From the NCBI GenBank assembly GCA_900550925.1, contig URTU01000054.1, positions 1 through 12,754 on the forward strand: a DNA stretch of 12,754 nt. Reading direction: 5' to 3'. Origin of the DNA: an uncultured Alistipes sp. (GTDB lineage Bacteria > Bacteroidota > Bacteroidia > Bacteroidales > Rikenellaceae). Below are positions 1-6,371 of this stretch, piece after piece; positions within the stretch are counted from its first letter, which is position 1; the number at the start of each line of letters is the position of its first letter. Both the position numbers and the translations under genes were made by a program. The notes below the pieces were generated by a model that made no database searches, had not been told where the DNA came from, and worked only from the letters and a program-made list of their open reading frames with translations.

Positions 1-1385
1 GGAAGCACGAAGTATCCGTCGGCCAGACCCTGCATCAGTGCCGAAGCTCCCAGACGGTTGGCGCCGTGATCCGAGAAGTTTGCCTCGCCGATTGCGTAGA
101 GGCCCGGGATGGTGGTCATCAGGTTGTAGTCGACCCAGATACCGCCCATGGTGTAGTGCACGGCGGGGAAGATCTGCATCGGCTGCTCGTATGGGCTGAC
201 GTCGGTGATCTCCTTGTACATGTCGAAGAGGTTTCCGTAACGCTGTTTGATTACCTCCTTGCCGAGGCGTTCGATAGCGGTCTTGAAGTCGAGGAATACG
301 GCCAGACCGGTTTCGTTGACACCGTAACCGGCATCGCAGCGCTCTTTTGCGGCACGCGAAGCCACGTCACGCGGAACGAGGTTTCCGAAAGCCGGATAAC
401 GGCGCTCCAGATAGTAGTCGCGATCCTCTTCGGCGATATCCGACGGTTTCTTTGCGCCCGAACGGAGAGCCTTGACATCCTCGAGTTTCTTGGGGACCCA
501 GATACGGCCGTCGTTACGCAGCGACTCGGACATAAGGGTCAGTTTCGACTGCTGTGTACCGTGAACGGGGATACAAGTGGGGTGGATCTGCGTGAAGCAG
601 GGATTTGCGAAACCGGCGCCCTTGCGGTAGCACTGGAATGCTGCCGAACCGTTCGAAGCCATAGCGTTTGTCGAGAGGAAGAATACGTTTCCGTAACCGC
701 CGCTGGCGAGTACTACGGCGTGAGCGCCGAAACGTTCGAGTTTGCCGGTGATGAGGTTACGGGCGATGATACCGCGGGCCTCGCCGTTTTCGATTACGAT
801 ATCGAGCATTTCGTGGCGCGGGTAGCTCTTTACTGAACCTGCAGCGATCTCCTTGTTGAGGGCGGCGTATGCACCGAGCAGCAGCTGCTGACCGGTCTGG
901 CCGCGGGCGTAGAATGTACGTGAAACCTGAGCGCCGCCGAACGAACGGTTTGCGAGTGTGCCGCCGTATTCGCGGGCGAAGGGAACACCCTGAGCCACGC
1001 ACTGGTCGATGATAGCGTTCGACACTTCGGCCAGACGGTATACGTTTGCCTCACGGGCACGGTAGTCGCCGCCCTTGATGGTATCGTAGAAGAGGCGGTA
1101 AACCGAGTCGTTGTCATTCTGGTAGTTTTTGGCAGCGTTGATACCGCCCTGCGCAGCGATCGAGTGAGCGCGGCGGGGCGAATCCTGGATGCAGAACACC
1201 TTGACGTTGTATCCGAGTTCGCCGAGCGAAGCGGCAGCCGAAGCACCGCCCAGACCCGTACCGATTACGATGATATCGAGTTTACGTTTGTTTGCGGGGC
1301 TAACGACCTTTATGTTTGCTTTATGATTGCTCCATTTCTGGGCCAGGGGACCAGCGGGGATCTTGGAATCTAATTTGAAAGCCAT
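1..1385 (-). CDS. sdhA: Succinate dehydrogenase/fumarate reductase flavoprotein subunit (3' end outside window)
   Basis: Catalytic FAD subunit that interconverts succinate and fumarate at the inner face of the cytoplasmic membrane. The first 461 residues are in the window; the C-terminal part lies beyond the left edge. The sequence shows an N-terminal dinucleotide fold (GTGLGGASAAASLGELGYN, about residues 42-60) and the segment RRAHSIAAQGGINAA, where His74 is the expected covalent FAD attachment site. It also shows the active-site stretches QIHPTCIPVHG and VPRDVASR, and near the edge VHYTMGGIWVDY followed by NHGANRLGASALMQG. The ATG at 1385 gives MAFKLDSKIPAGP, a leader length typical of Bacteroidota SdhA. 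The gene follows sdhC after 37 bp and is surely co-transcribed with it; sdhB should come next. In an anaerobe the complex probably runs mainly as fumarate reductase, which is inference. The family call is very secure. Confidence 0.96.
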   Translation of the reverse strand, partial: MAFKLDSKIPAGPLAQKWSNHKANIKVVSPANKRKLDIIVIGTGLGGASAAASLGELGYNVKVFCIQDSPRRAHSIAAQGGINAAKNYQNDNDSVYRLFYDTIKGGDYRAREANVYRLAEVSNAIIDQCVAQGVPFAREYGGTLANRSFGGAQVSRTFYARGQTGQQLLLGAYAALNKEIAAGSVKSYPRHEMLDIVIENGEARGIIARNLITGKLERFGAHAVVLASGGYGNVFFLSTNAMASNGSAAFQCYRKGAGFANPCFTQIHPTCIPVHGTQQSKLTLMSESLRNDGRIWVPKKLEDVKALRSGAKKPSDIAEEDRDYYLERRYPAFGNLVPRDVASRAAKERCDAGYGVNETGLAVFLDFKTAIERLGKEVIKQRYGNLFDMYKEITDVSPYEQPMQIFPAVHYTMGGIWVDYNLMTTIPGLYAIGEANFSDHGANRLGASALMQGLADGYFVL

Positions 1386-1422
1386 ATCTGTAAAGTTTTA
1401 ATATTCGGTGATTAAGGAGTGA

Positions 1423-2124
1423 TTAGCAAGCCACGCAGAGGCTCTTGACGAAGAATGCGACGACCACGGCGGCGAAGCAGATGAAAACGATCGAAGCGAC
1501 TACTTTTGCGAGGCATTTGAGTCTGGGGTACCATTTGTCGTTTGCCCAGCCTACGGTTTGGAGCATCGACCATACGCCGTGCGTGAGGTGGAACCAGAGA
1601 GCGGCGAGCCACACGAGGTAGAGGACGACGAAATACCATTTCGAGAAAGTATAGGCGATCAGGGCAGCGCCGTCGGTAGCAGCGACAGGGGCGCCGTCGA
1701 CGATCGAAGCCTCATGGCCGAGGATTTCGACGAGCTGCATTTTAGACCAGAAGTTGAAGAGGTGGAGCAGCAGGCCGCCAACGACGATGAACCCGAGGAC
1801 CAGCATGTTTTTTGAGGCCCACGACACGCCGTTTTCGGTTACGGTGATTTCGTAACGCTGGTTACCGCGCGCTTTGCGATTTTCGAGGGTAAGAAGGATA
1901 GCGTAGATGAAGTGCACCAGGACGCCGAGTGCCAGGATGAGAGTTCCCACGAGGGCATACCAGTTTGCTCCGAGGAATTCGCAGATGGCGTTGTAGGCCG
2001 AAGCCGAGAACAATGCCGTCATGTTCATTGCCATGTGGAAGAGGATGAACAGCACCAGAAAGCATCCGGAAATGCTCATTACGAGTTTCTTCCCGATCGA
2101 TGAATTGCAGAGAAAATTGCTCAT
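1423..2124 (-). CDS. sdhC: Succinate dehydrogenase/fumarate reductase cytochrome b subunit (b558 family)
   Basis: Membrane anchor of 233 residues that carries heme b and links quinone chemistry to the SdhA/SdhB head. Five hydrophobic segments are visible, at about residues 16-38, 56-78, 105-125, 162-184 and 206-226, as in single-subunit type B anchors. Candidate heme-ligand histidines sit inside them: His30 (LFHMAMN), His71 (LVHFIYA), His121 (LLHLFNFW) and His179/His182 (WFHLTHGVW). This agrees with the diheme pattern known from Wolinella-type fumarate reductase. It is the first gene of the minus-strand operon and is followed by sdhA after 37 bp. The ATG at 2124 begins MSNFLCNSSIGKK, a usual start for this family. 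A promoter-like TATATTTG lies about 118 bp upstream. The length is normal and nothing is missing. Confidence 0.94.
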   Translation of the reverse strand: MSNFLCNSSIGKKLVMSISGCFLVLFILFHMAMNMTALFSASAYNAICEFLGANWYALVGTLILALGVLVHFIYAILLTLENRKARGNQRYEITVTENGVSWASKNMLVLGFIVVGGLLLHLFNFWSKMQLVEILGHEASIVDGAPVAATDGAALIAYTFSKWYFVVLYLVWLAALWFHLTHGVWSMLQTVGWANDKWYPRLKCLAKVVASIVFICFAAVVVAFFVKSLCVAC

Positions 2125-2148
2125 AGATTAAAAAAACTTTTATATTTG
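2116..2148 (+). promoter_or_regulatory. Putative promoter facing the cyclo-ligase gene
   Basis: TATATTTG at 2141-2148 matches the -7 consensus TAnnTTTG exactly. ATTG at 2116-2119 sits 21 bp upstream as an imperfect -33 box. It points toward the cyclo-ligase gene, whose start is about 150 bp downstream. It is an inverted copy (TATATTTGT) of the element assigned to sdhC on the other strand. A nearer alternative for the same gene is TTTG at 2228-2231 with ATTGTTTG at 2253-2260, but that -7 box is imperfect. Confidence 0.35.
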
Positions 2149-2241
2149 TGATTAATTGTAGATTGTTTGCAATTGGGATATTCGAAGATTTGGAGCGTTG
2201 TATCAGCGTTGTATCTTGTTGCACATTTTTGATTCGTGGTA

Positions 2242-2272
2242 CAAATATAGTTATTGTTTGTCGAATAACAAC
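2242..2272 (-). promoter_or_regulatory. Putative Bacteroidota-type promoter for sdhCAB
   Basis: Read on the minus strand, TATATTTG (2249-2242) matches the -7 consensus TAnnTTTG exactly. GTTG (2272-2269) lies 19 bp upstream and matches three of four bases of the -33 TTTG. This would give a leader of roughly 110 nt before the sdhC ATG at 2124. The assignment is by motif only. Confidence 0.5.
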
Positions 2273-2296
2273 CGAATCGGCATTGAATTTTGTAAT

Positions 2297-2845
2297 ATGG
2301 AGCGGAGTTTTATTCTCAAGGCCGGGTTGCGCGGCGAGATCCGGGATCGGGTATCCAGACTTTCGGAACGGGAGCGGGCCGAGGCGGCGGAACGGGTAGC
2401 CGAACTGTTGGAGCGGGATATTCGGTTTGCCGGGTCGCGGGTTGCGGCCTGTTTCATGCCGTTGCGGGACGAAGTGCCGATCGGGCGGTTCGTGGATGGT
2501 TGGAGGCGGGACAAGCTCATAGTTCTGCCGGTTGTCGAGGGTGATCGGATGCGGTTTTTCGAGTATGATCCTGCGCGGGTGCGGACGGGGCGTTTCGGAA
2601 TCGTCGAGCCGTACGGCACCGCGGAGGTATCTCCGCAGGGGATAGATGCAATGTTGGTGCCGGGGCGGGCTTTTACGCTGGTCGGGTTGCGATTGGGGCG
2701 CGGCGGAGGGTATTACGACCGTTACTTGTCGCAGGCCGGTGCGGAAGGAATATACAGGATCGGGGTTGCGTTCGGTTGCCAGGTGGTTGATGAGCTGCCG
2801 GTTACGGCCGATGATGTGGTGATGGACCGGGTGATCGCGGGCTGA
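2297..2845 (+). CDS. fau: 5-formyltetrahydrofolate cyclo-ligase (methenyl-THF synthetase)
   Basis: Cytosolic folate enzyme of 182 residues that converts 5-formyl-THF and ATP into 5,10-methenyl-THF, recycling a folate form that otherwise inhibits one-carbon enzymes. The N-terminal helix carries basic residues (ILKAGLRGEIRDRV, residues 6-19). MPLRDEVPIGRF (54-65) matches the family's substrate-side motif. GIVEPYG is at 101-107. DAMLVPGRAF (117-126) followed by RLGRGGGYYDRYL (132-144) is the diagnostic nucleotide/phosphate loop. I chose the ATG at 2297 because the similarity to the family begins there; the frame stays open back to 2198, but that part is AT-rich and looks like promoter DNA. The gene stands alone, diverging from sdhC and converging on ispF. 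The length is normal. Confidence 0.91.
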   Translation: MERSFILKAGLRGEIRDRVSRLSERERAEAAERVAELLERDIRFAGSRVAACFMPLRDEVPIGRFVDGWRRDKLIVLPVVEGDRMRFFEYDPARVRTGRFGIVEPYGTAEVSPQGIDAMLVPGRAFTLVGLRLGRGGGYYDRYLSQAGAEGIYRIGVAFGCQVVDELPVTADDVVMDRVIAG

Positions 2846-2861
2846 CATGCAACAGACTATG

Positions 2862-2888
2862 CCGTCGGCTGTGCTAACCGCACGACGG
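2862..2888. other. Bulged hairpin after the cyclo-ligase gene
   Basis: CCGTCG (2862-2867) and CGACGG (2883-2888) are perfectly complementary, with further partial pairing inside. It begins 17 bp after the cyclo-ligase stop codon, where a transcript end would be expected. No T-run follows, so a role as an intrinsic terminator is uncertain. Confidence 0.35.
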
Positions 2889-2939
2889 AATCAACTGATG
2901 CATGAGTGTGAGGCGGGCATATGATTCTGCAGCAATCTG

Positions 2940-2958
2940 CGCAGCCAGCCCGGCTGCG
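2940..2958. other. GC-rich hairpin in the convergent gap
   Basis: CGCAGCC (2940-2946) and GGCTGCG (2952-2958) form a perfect 7-bp stem with a 5-nt loop. It lies between the 3' ends of the cyclo-ligase gene and ispF, so it could help end transcription from both sides. Neither strand has a T-run after it, which argues against a classical intrinsic terminator. Confidence 0.4.
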
Positions 2959-3050
2959 TGTGCAAGGAGAAGAGAGAGGGGGGGGAGCAAGCGCTTAGAA
3001 TCAGGACAGCCGCTGCACCTCCGGCGTCAGGGACTGCACACGAATTGTGC

Positions 3051-3142
3051 CGTGCGTCGTCGGGATCGCCCGTGCAGAATCGGCTCAGTCGTGCGGAATC
3101 GGATCGGCCGTGCAGAATTGTCTCAGTCGTGGAATATCAGTG
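3051..3142. repeat. Degenerate 19-bp tandem repeat overlapping the ispF stop codon
   Basis: Three consecutive 19-bp units are CGTGCAGAATCGGCTCAGT (3071-3089), CGTGCGGAATCGGATCGGC (3090-3108) and CGTGCAGAATTGTCTCAGT (3109-3127). A fourth, shortened unit (CGTGGAATATCAGTG, 3128-3142) lies inside the ispF coding region, and a more diverged 20-bp unit precedes them (3051-3070). Units 1 and 3 differ at only two positions. The ispF stop codon (3123-3125) falls in unit 3, so the array crosses from non-coding DNA into the gene's last codons. Confidence 0.75.
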
Positions 3143-3605
3143 CGACGGCATATGCGGCTACACCCTCTTCGCGGCCGGTGAATCCGAGTTTTTCGGTTGT
3201 GGTGGCCTTTACCGCCACGTCATCCGTATCGATCGCCATGGCATTGGCCATCTCCTGGCGCATCTGTTCTATATACGGTGCGACCTTGGGGCGTTGCAGC
3301 ACGATCGTACAGTCGACATTGCCGATCTGCCACCCCTTCTGGCGGAGCAGCGAGGCGGTACGACGCAACAGTATCCGGCTGTCGATTCCCTTGAACTCGT
3401 CGGAGGTGTCGGGGAAGTGCTTTCCGATATCGCCCAGGGCCGCCGCGCCGAGCAGTGCATCGCACAATGCATGTATTACGGCATCGCCGTCGGAGTGGGC
3501 CACACAACCCTTGTCATGTTCTATTTTGACGCCGCCGAGTGTCAGTTGCAGGCCTTCGGCGAGCCGGTGAACGTCGTATCCGTTCCCCACGCGGAATTTT
3601 TTCAT
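3123..3605 (-). CDS. ispF: 2-C-methyl-D-erythritol 2,4-cyclodiphosphate synthase
   Basis: Zinc enzyme of 160 residues in the MEP pathway of isoprenoid synthesis. It cyclises 4-diphosphocytidyl-methylerythritol 2-phosphate to the 2,4-cyclodiphosphate with release of CMP, and the family acts as a cytosolic trimer. Family features in order are RVGNGYDVHRL with the metal ligands Asp11 and His13, AHSDGDAVIHALCDALLGA (36-54) with the third ligand His45, GDIGKHFPDTS (58-68), and the C-terminal signature ATTTEKLGFTGREEG (134-148). The length is standard. The start ATG at 3605 is preceded by TAACTTTG (3630-3623), an exact -7 match that implies a very short leader. It stands alone, diverging from pepD. 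The last few codons are made of the 19-bp tandem repeat described separately, but the ending ALIFHD still looks normal for the family. Confidence 0.97.
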   Translation of the reverse strand: MKKFRVGNGYDVHRLAEGLQLTLGGVKIEHDKGCVAHSDGDAVIHALCDALLGAAALGDIGKHFPDTSDEFKGIDSRILLRRTASLLRQKGWQIGNVDCTIVLQRPKVAPYIEQMRQEMANAMAIDTDDVAVKATTTEKLGFTGREEGVAAYAVALIFHD

Positions 3606-3622
3606 AACCGGTAATTTTTATG

Positions 3623-3630
3623 CAAAGTTA
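3623..3630 (-). promoter_or_regulatory. Putative -7 element for ispF
   Basis: TAACTTTG on the minus strand matches TAnnTTTG and lies 17 bp before the ispF ATG, so the leader would be only about 10 nt. No good -33 TTTG is visible at the usual distance. Confidence 0.45.
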
Positions 3631-3759
3631 AGCACAAATTTCTCTTTCGGCGGGCCGTGTCGGGTAAAAAACCGTTGAAAATGGGCTCATAATGTAATTT
3701 TTTGGGGATTTGGGGGAGTTTTTTGGATGTTTGGCCGACTATCGTACTGATAAAAAAAT

Positions 3760-3767
3760 TACCTTTG
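3760..3767 (+). promoter_or_regulatory. Putative -7 element for pepD
   Basis: TACCTTTG matches TAnnTTTG exactly, 24 bp before the pepD ATG, in AT-rich DNA. The nearest upstream TTTG (3730-3733) is 26 bp away, longer than the usual 19-21, so the -33 box is not convincing. Confidence 0.5.
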
Positions 3768-3791
3768 TGAATAACATAAAATATTATCGTC

Positions 3792-5243
3792 ATGTCCGAA
3801 ATATCCAACCTCGAACCCCGTGTGGTATGGGAACAGTTCGATGCCATAACGAAAATTCCGCGTCCTTCGAAAAAAGAGTCCAGAATCAGAGAGTATCTTG
3901 TCGATTTCGCCAGCCGCCACGGACTGGAATGCAAGTGCGATGCCATTGGCAACGTTGTGATGCGCAAACCGGCTACGGCAGGGTTTGAGAACCGGCCTGC
4001 GGTGGCTTTGCAGGCCCATATGGATATGGTGTGCGAGAAGAATGCCGATGTGCAGTTCGATTTCGAGACCGATCCCATCGATGCCTATGTGGATGGCGGG
4101 TGGGTACGGGCCCGCGGGACCACGCTGGGGGCCGATTGCGGTATCGGCATGGCTGCGGCATTGGCTGCTCTGACGGCCGAGGGTGTCGAGCATGGTCCGC
4201 TGGAGGCGCTCTTCACGGTCGATGAGGAGACGGGCCTTACCGGTGCATTCGAACTGGGCGATGATATGCTGTCGGCCCATTACCTCATCAACCTCGATTC
4301 GGAGGATGAGGGTGAGCTGTTTATCGGCTGCGCCGGCGGGATCGACACGACAGCAATATTCACGTTCCGCCCCCAGGCGGCTCCGGCAGGATATGTCTTC
4401 TACCGCCTCGACATTGCCGACCTTAAGGGTGGGCATTCGGGCGACAACATAAACGACGGTCTGGCCAATTCGAACAAGCTGGTGGCCCGGCTGTTATGGA
4501 TGGCCATGCAGCGTTTCGACGTGCGGTTGAGCTACTTCTGCGGCGGAAACCTGCGCAATGCCATTCCGCGCGAGGCGTATGCCATATTCGGTATTCCGGA
4601 GGCCGATGTCAAGGAGTTCGAGCGGCTCTGTGCGGAGTATGCCTCGGAGATCAAGGCCGAGTATGCCGTTACCGAACCCAAACTCTCGGTAACCCTCTCG
4701 GCATCGGCAGCCGATACGGTCATCGATGAGGCTACGCAGATGTCGCTGGTATACTCTCTTGTAGGTGTTCCGAACGGGGTTCTGGCGATGAGTTATTCGA
4801 TGCCGGGGCTTGTCGAGACCTCGTCGAACCTGGCCTCGGTCAAGTTTGCCGACGAGAACCGGATCATTGTGACATCGTCGCAGCGTTCATCGGTCGAGAG
4901 CGGGAAGTACTATGCCATGTCGGCAGTCGATTCGGTCTTCACGCTTGCCGGAGCGGTTGTCGAGCACAGTGACGGCTATCCGGGCTGGGCGCCGAATCCC
5001 AAATCACAGCTGTTGGATGTATGCCGCAGCTGCTACCACAATCTTTTCGGGCAGGAACCGAAGGTGCGGGCTATTCATGCGGGGCTTGAGTGCGGGCTCT
5101 TCCTCGAGAAATATCCGGCACTCGAAATGGTTTCGTTCGGCCCGACGATGCGCGGGGTACACTCTCCGGACGAACGGTTGGAGATCGCCACGGTTGACAA
5201 GTTCTGGCGGCTTCTGACCGAAGTGCTGAGGTCGCTGACCTGA
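3792..5243 (+). CDS. pepD: Aminoacyl-histidine dipeptidase (peptidase M20C, PepD family)
   Basis: Zinc dipeptidase of 483 residues, normally cytosolic, that cleaves X-His and other dipeptides for amino acid salvage. The M20 di-metal site is complete by inspection: His76 and Asp78 in LQAHMDMVCE, bridging Asp115 in TLGADCGIGM, catalytic Glu145 and ligand Glu146 in VDEETGLTGA, Asp169 in LINLDSEDEG, and His457 in RGVHSPDE near the C terminus. LKGGHSGDNIN marks the inserted lid/dimerisation domain that separates the two halves of the catalytic domain. No signal peptide is present. The ATG at 3792 gives MSEISNLEPRVVWEQF, the family's usual N terminus. The lipoprotein gene follows after 71 bp with no clear terminator between, so read-through is possible. 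The length and motifs are normal. Confidence 0.96.
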   Translation: MSEISNLEPRVVWEQFDAITKIPRPSKKESRIREYLVDFASRHGLECKCDAIGNVVMRKPATAGFENRPAVALQAHMDMVCEKNADVQFDFETDPIDAYVDGGWVRARGTTLGADCGIGMAAALAALTAEGVEHGPLEALFTVDEETGLTGAFELGDDMLSAHYLINLDSEDEGELFIGCAGGIDTTAIFTFRPQAAPAGYVFYRLDIADLKGGHSGDNINDGLANSNKLVARLLWMAMQRFDVRLSYFCGGNLRNAIPREAYAIFGIPEADVKEFERLCAEYASEIKAEYAVTEPKLSVTLSASAADTVIDEATQMSLVYSLVGVPNGVLAMSYSMPGLVETSSNLASVKFADENRIIVTSSQRSSVESGKYYAMSAVDSVFTLAGAVVEHSDGYPGWAPNPKSQLLDVCRSCYHNLFGQEPKVRAIHAGLECGLFLEKYPALEMVSFGPTMRGVHSPDERLEIATVDKFWRLLTEVLRSLT

Positions 5244-5314
5244 CGCGCCGCAAAATTCCGAAATTACACAACACAACCCAATTCACATTCTACTAACTTT
5301 TTAAAGGCAAACTT

Positions 5315-6163
5315 ATGAAACGAAACTTCATGTTTATGAGCCTGATCTGCATTTGCAGCCTGGTGTGCTGCGGATGCGGCGACGATGATTACGAACGTGG
5401 AATCCACTCCTCATCCGAACCGGATGTGGTCGATCTGGAGTGGTTCTATGAGAGCGACGACTTTACGGCACTGGTGGCCGAATGCGAGGATGTGCTCGCT
5501 GCGGCCTACATGGAACAGACCCTCATTGAGGAGCGGCTCGATTATCCCGGATACGAAGGTCTTCCGGTCAAGCTCTACGAATACGAGACCGGAACGGATG
5601 CTTCGCTGGGCATCAAGAAAAAGGGAAAGGTATATATGCTGAATCCGTCGGCCGACAAACTCGCACGGTGGGTTGCCAATGCCTGCTGGTCGGCCAAGCA
5701 CAGCGTCGACAAGAAGTATCTCGATCAGGTGTGCAATCAGGTGTTGATACAGTCTGGAGGCCAGTTCCCGGTTTGTGGCATCGTTTATGAGGACATGGAC
5801 GGGACGGGTTACTATCCGTATGCGTTCAAGGATGGCGTAACGGTCTATGTGGCCGATGCGGAGAAGTGGGCTACGACCGATGATGAAGGTAACAAGACCT
5901 GCTCGGACGAGCAGTTGGAGTACTGCATCAACCTGACGGATGCGCAGTTGAAGGATTATACCGGCACGTATGCCCGTATCTGCAGCACCACCCGCGAACA
6001 GTACAAGGCTGCGGGCGGCAAGGTGGATGTAGGTACGAGCGACAGCTCCGAGACCCGCAAGAAAGCGTGGCTGGGCGTAGTCCGTGACCTTTATAAACAG
6101 GCCTGGGAGTCTGACAGCAATCAGCTCATGAATGCATGGGCTGCCGCATCGCTCAAGGATTGA
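5315..6163 (+). CDS. Putative surface lipoprotein, unknown function
   Basis: Protein of 282 residues that I do not recognise. The N terminus is a lipoprotein signal: basic MKRN, a hydrophobic run, then CCGC with the likely lipidated Cys21. GDDDYE follows, an acidic tag like the lipoprotein export signal known to carry Bacteroidota lipoproteins to the cell surface. The mature part is acidic and rich in Trp and Tyr, with seven further cysteines (57, 124, 140, 154, 196, 204, 223), enough for disulfides. No repeats, membrane segments or known catalytic motif are visible. LEWFYESDDF (41-50) and the C-terminal VRDLYKQAWES (256-266) look helical. It lies 71 bp after pepD. TAACTTTT (5294-5301) just upstream is a near match to a -7 box, so it may have its own promoter. 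That it is a lipoprotein is well supported; its function is open. Confidence 0.85.
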   Translation: MKRNFMFMSLICICSLVCCGCGDDDYERGIHSSSEPDVVDLEWFYESDDFTALVAECEDVLAAAYMEQTLIEERLDYPGYEGLPVKLYEYETGTDASLGIKKKGKVYMLNPSADKLARWVANACWSAKHSVDKKYLDQVCNQVLIQSGGQFPVCGIVYEDMDGTGYYPYAFKDGVTVYVADAEKWATTDDEGNKTCSDEQLEYCINLTDAQLKDYTGTYARICSTTREQYKAAGGKVDVGTSDSSETRKKAWLGVVRDLYKQAWESDSNQLMNAWAAASLKD

Positions 6164-6164
6164 T

Positions 6165-6265
6165 CCGGCCGGGGCATCGCGGAGCGGCCGGCTGACCGTA
6201 TCCGATCGAGGTGACGGGTCGGGACCCGGCCGCTCGGCGATGTGCCCTCATGGCGGCTGCAGCCG
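6165..6265. other. Cluster of GC-rich inverted repeats after the lipoprotein gene
   Basis: Immediately after the lipoprotein stop codon, CCGGCCG (6165-6171) pairs with CGGCCGG (6185-6191). CGGGTCGGGACCCG follows as a second dyad, and then CGGCTGCAGCCG (6254-6265), a perfect 12-bp palindrome. No T-run follows any of them. They may end or attenuate transcription before the flavodiiron gene. The rest of the 208-bp gap shows no gene and no clear promoter. Confidence 0.4.
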
Positions 6266-6371
6266 TTTGTCCCGGGGGGGAGAAGGTGTATTGCGTATTC
6301 TCCCGTCGGAGTGGCGTATGGCGCGGCTGCCGGATGTAATGTATTGTAATGCAAACAGATGATAAATTGAC

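Noticed and set aside
66..836. Long open frame of 256 codons on the plus strand
   Set aside because: It lies antisense to sdhA, whose protein is unmistakable; the predicted peptide has no recognisable motif and reflects GC-rich codon bias.
1862..2848. Open frame of 328 codons on the minus strand
   Set aside because: It covers part of sdhC in another frame, the sdhC promoter region and the antisense strand of the cyclo-ligase gene; the peptide is low-complexity and rich in Pro, Arg and His.
3051..3142. The tandem repeat as a CRISPR array
   Set aside because: The units are adjacent with no spacers, are only 19 bp and are diverged, and no cas genes are present.
2902..3614. Two overlapping plus-strand frames of about 220 codons opposite ispF
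   Set aside because: Both are antisense to ispF, and their left ends read through the 19-bp repeat; neither shows protein-like motifs.
3759..4436. Minus-strand frame of 225 codons opposite the start of pepD
   Set aside because: It overlaps the pepD promoter and the well-supported pepD coding region; no family features.
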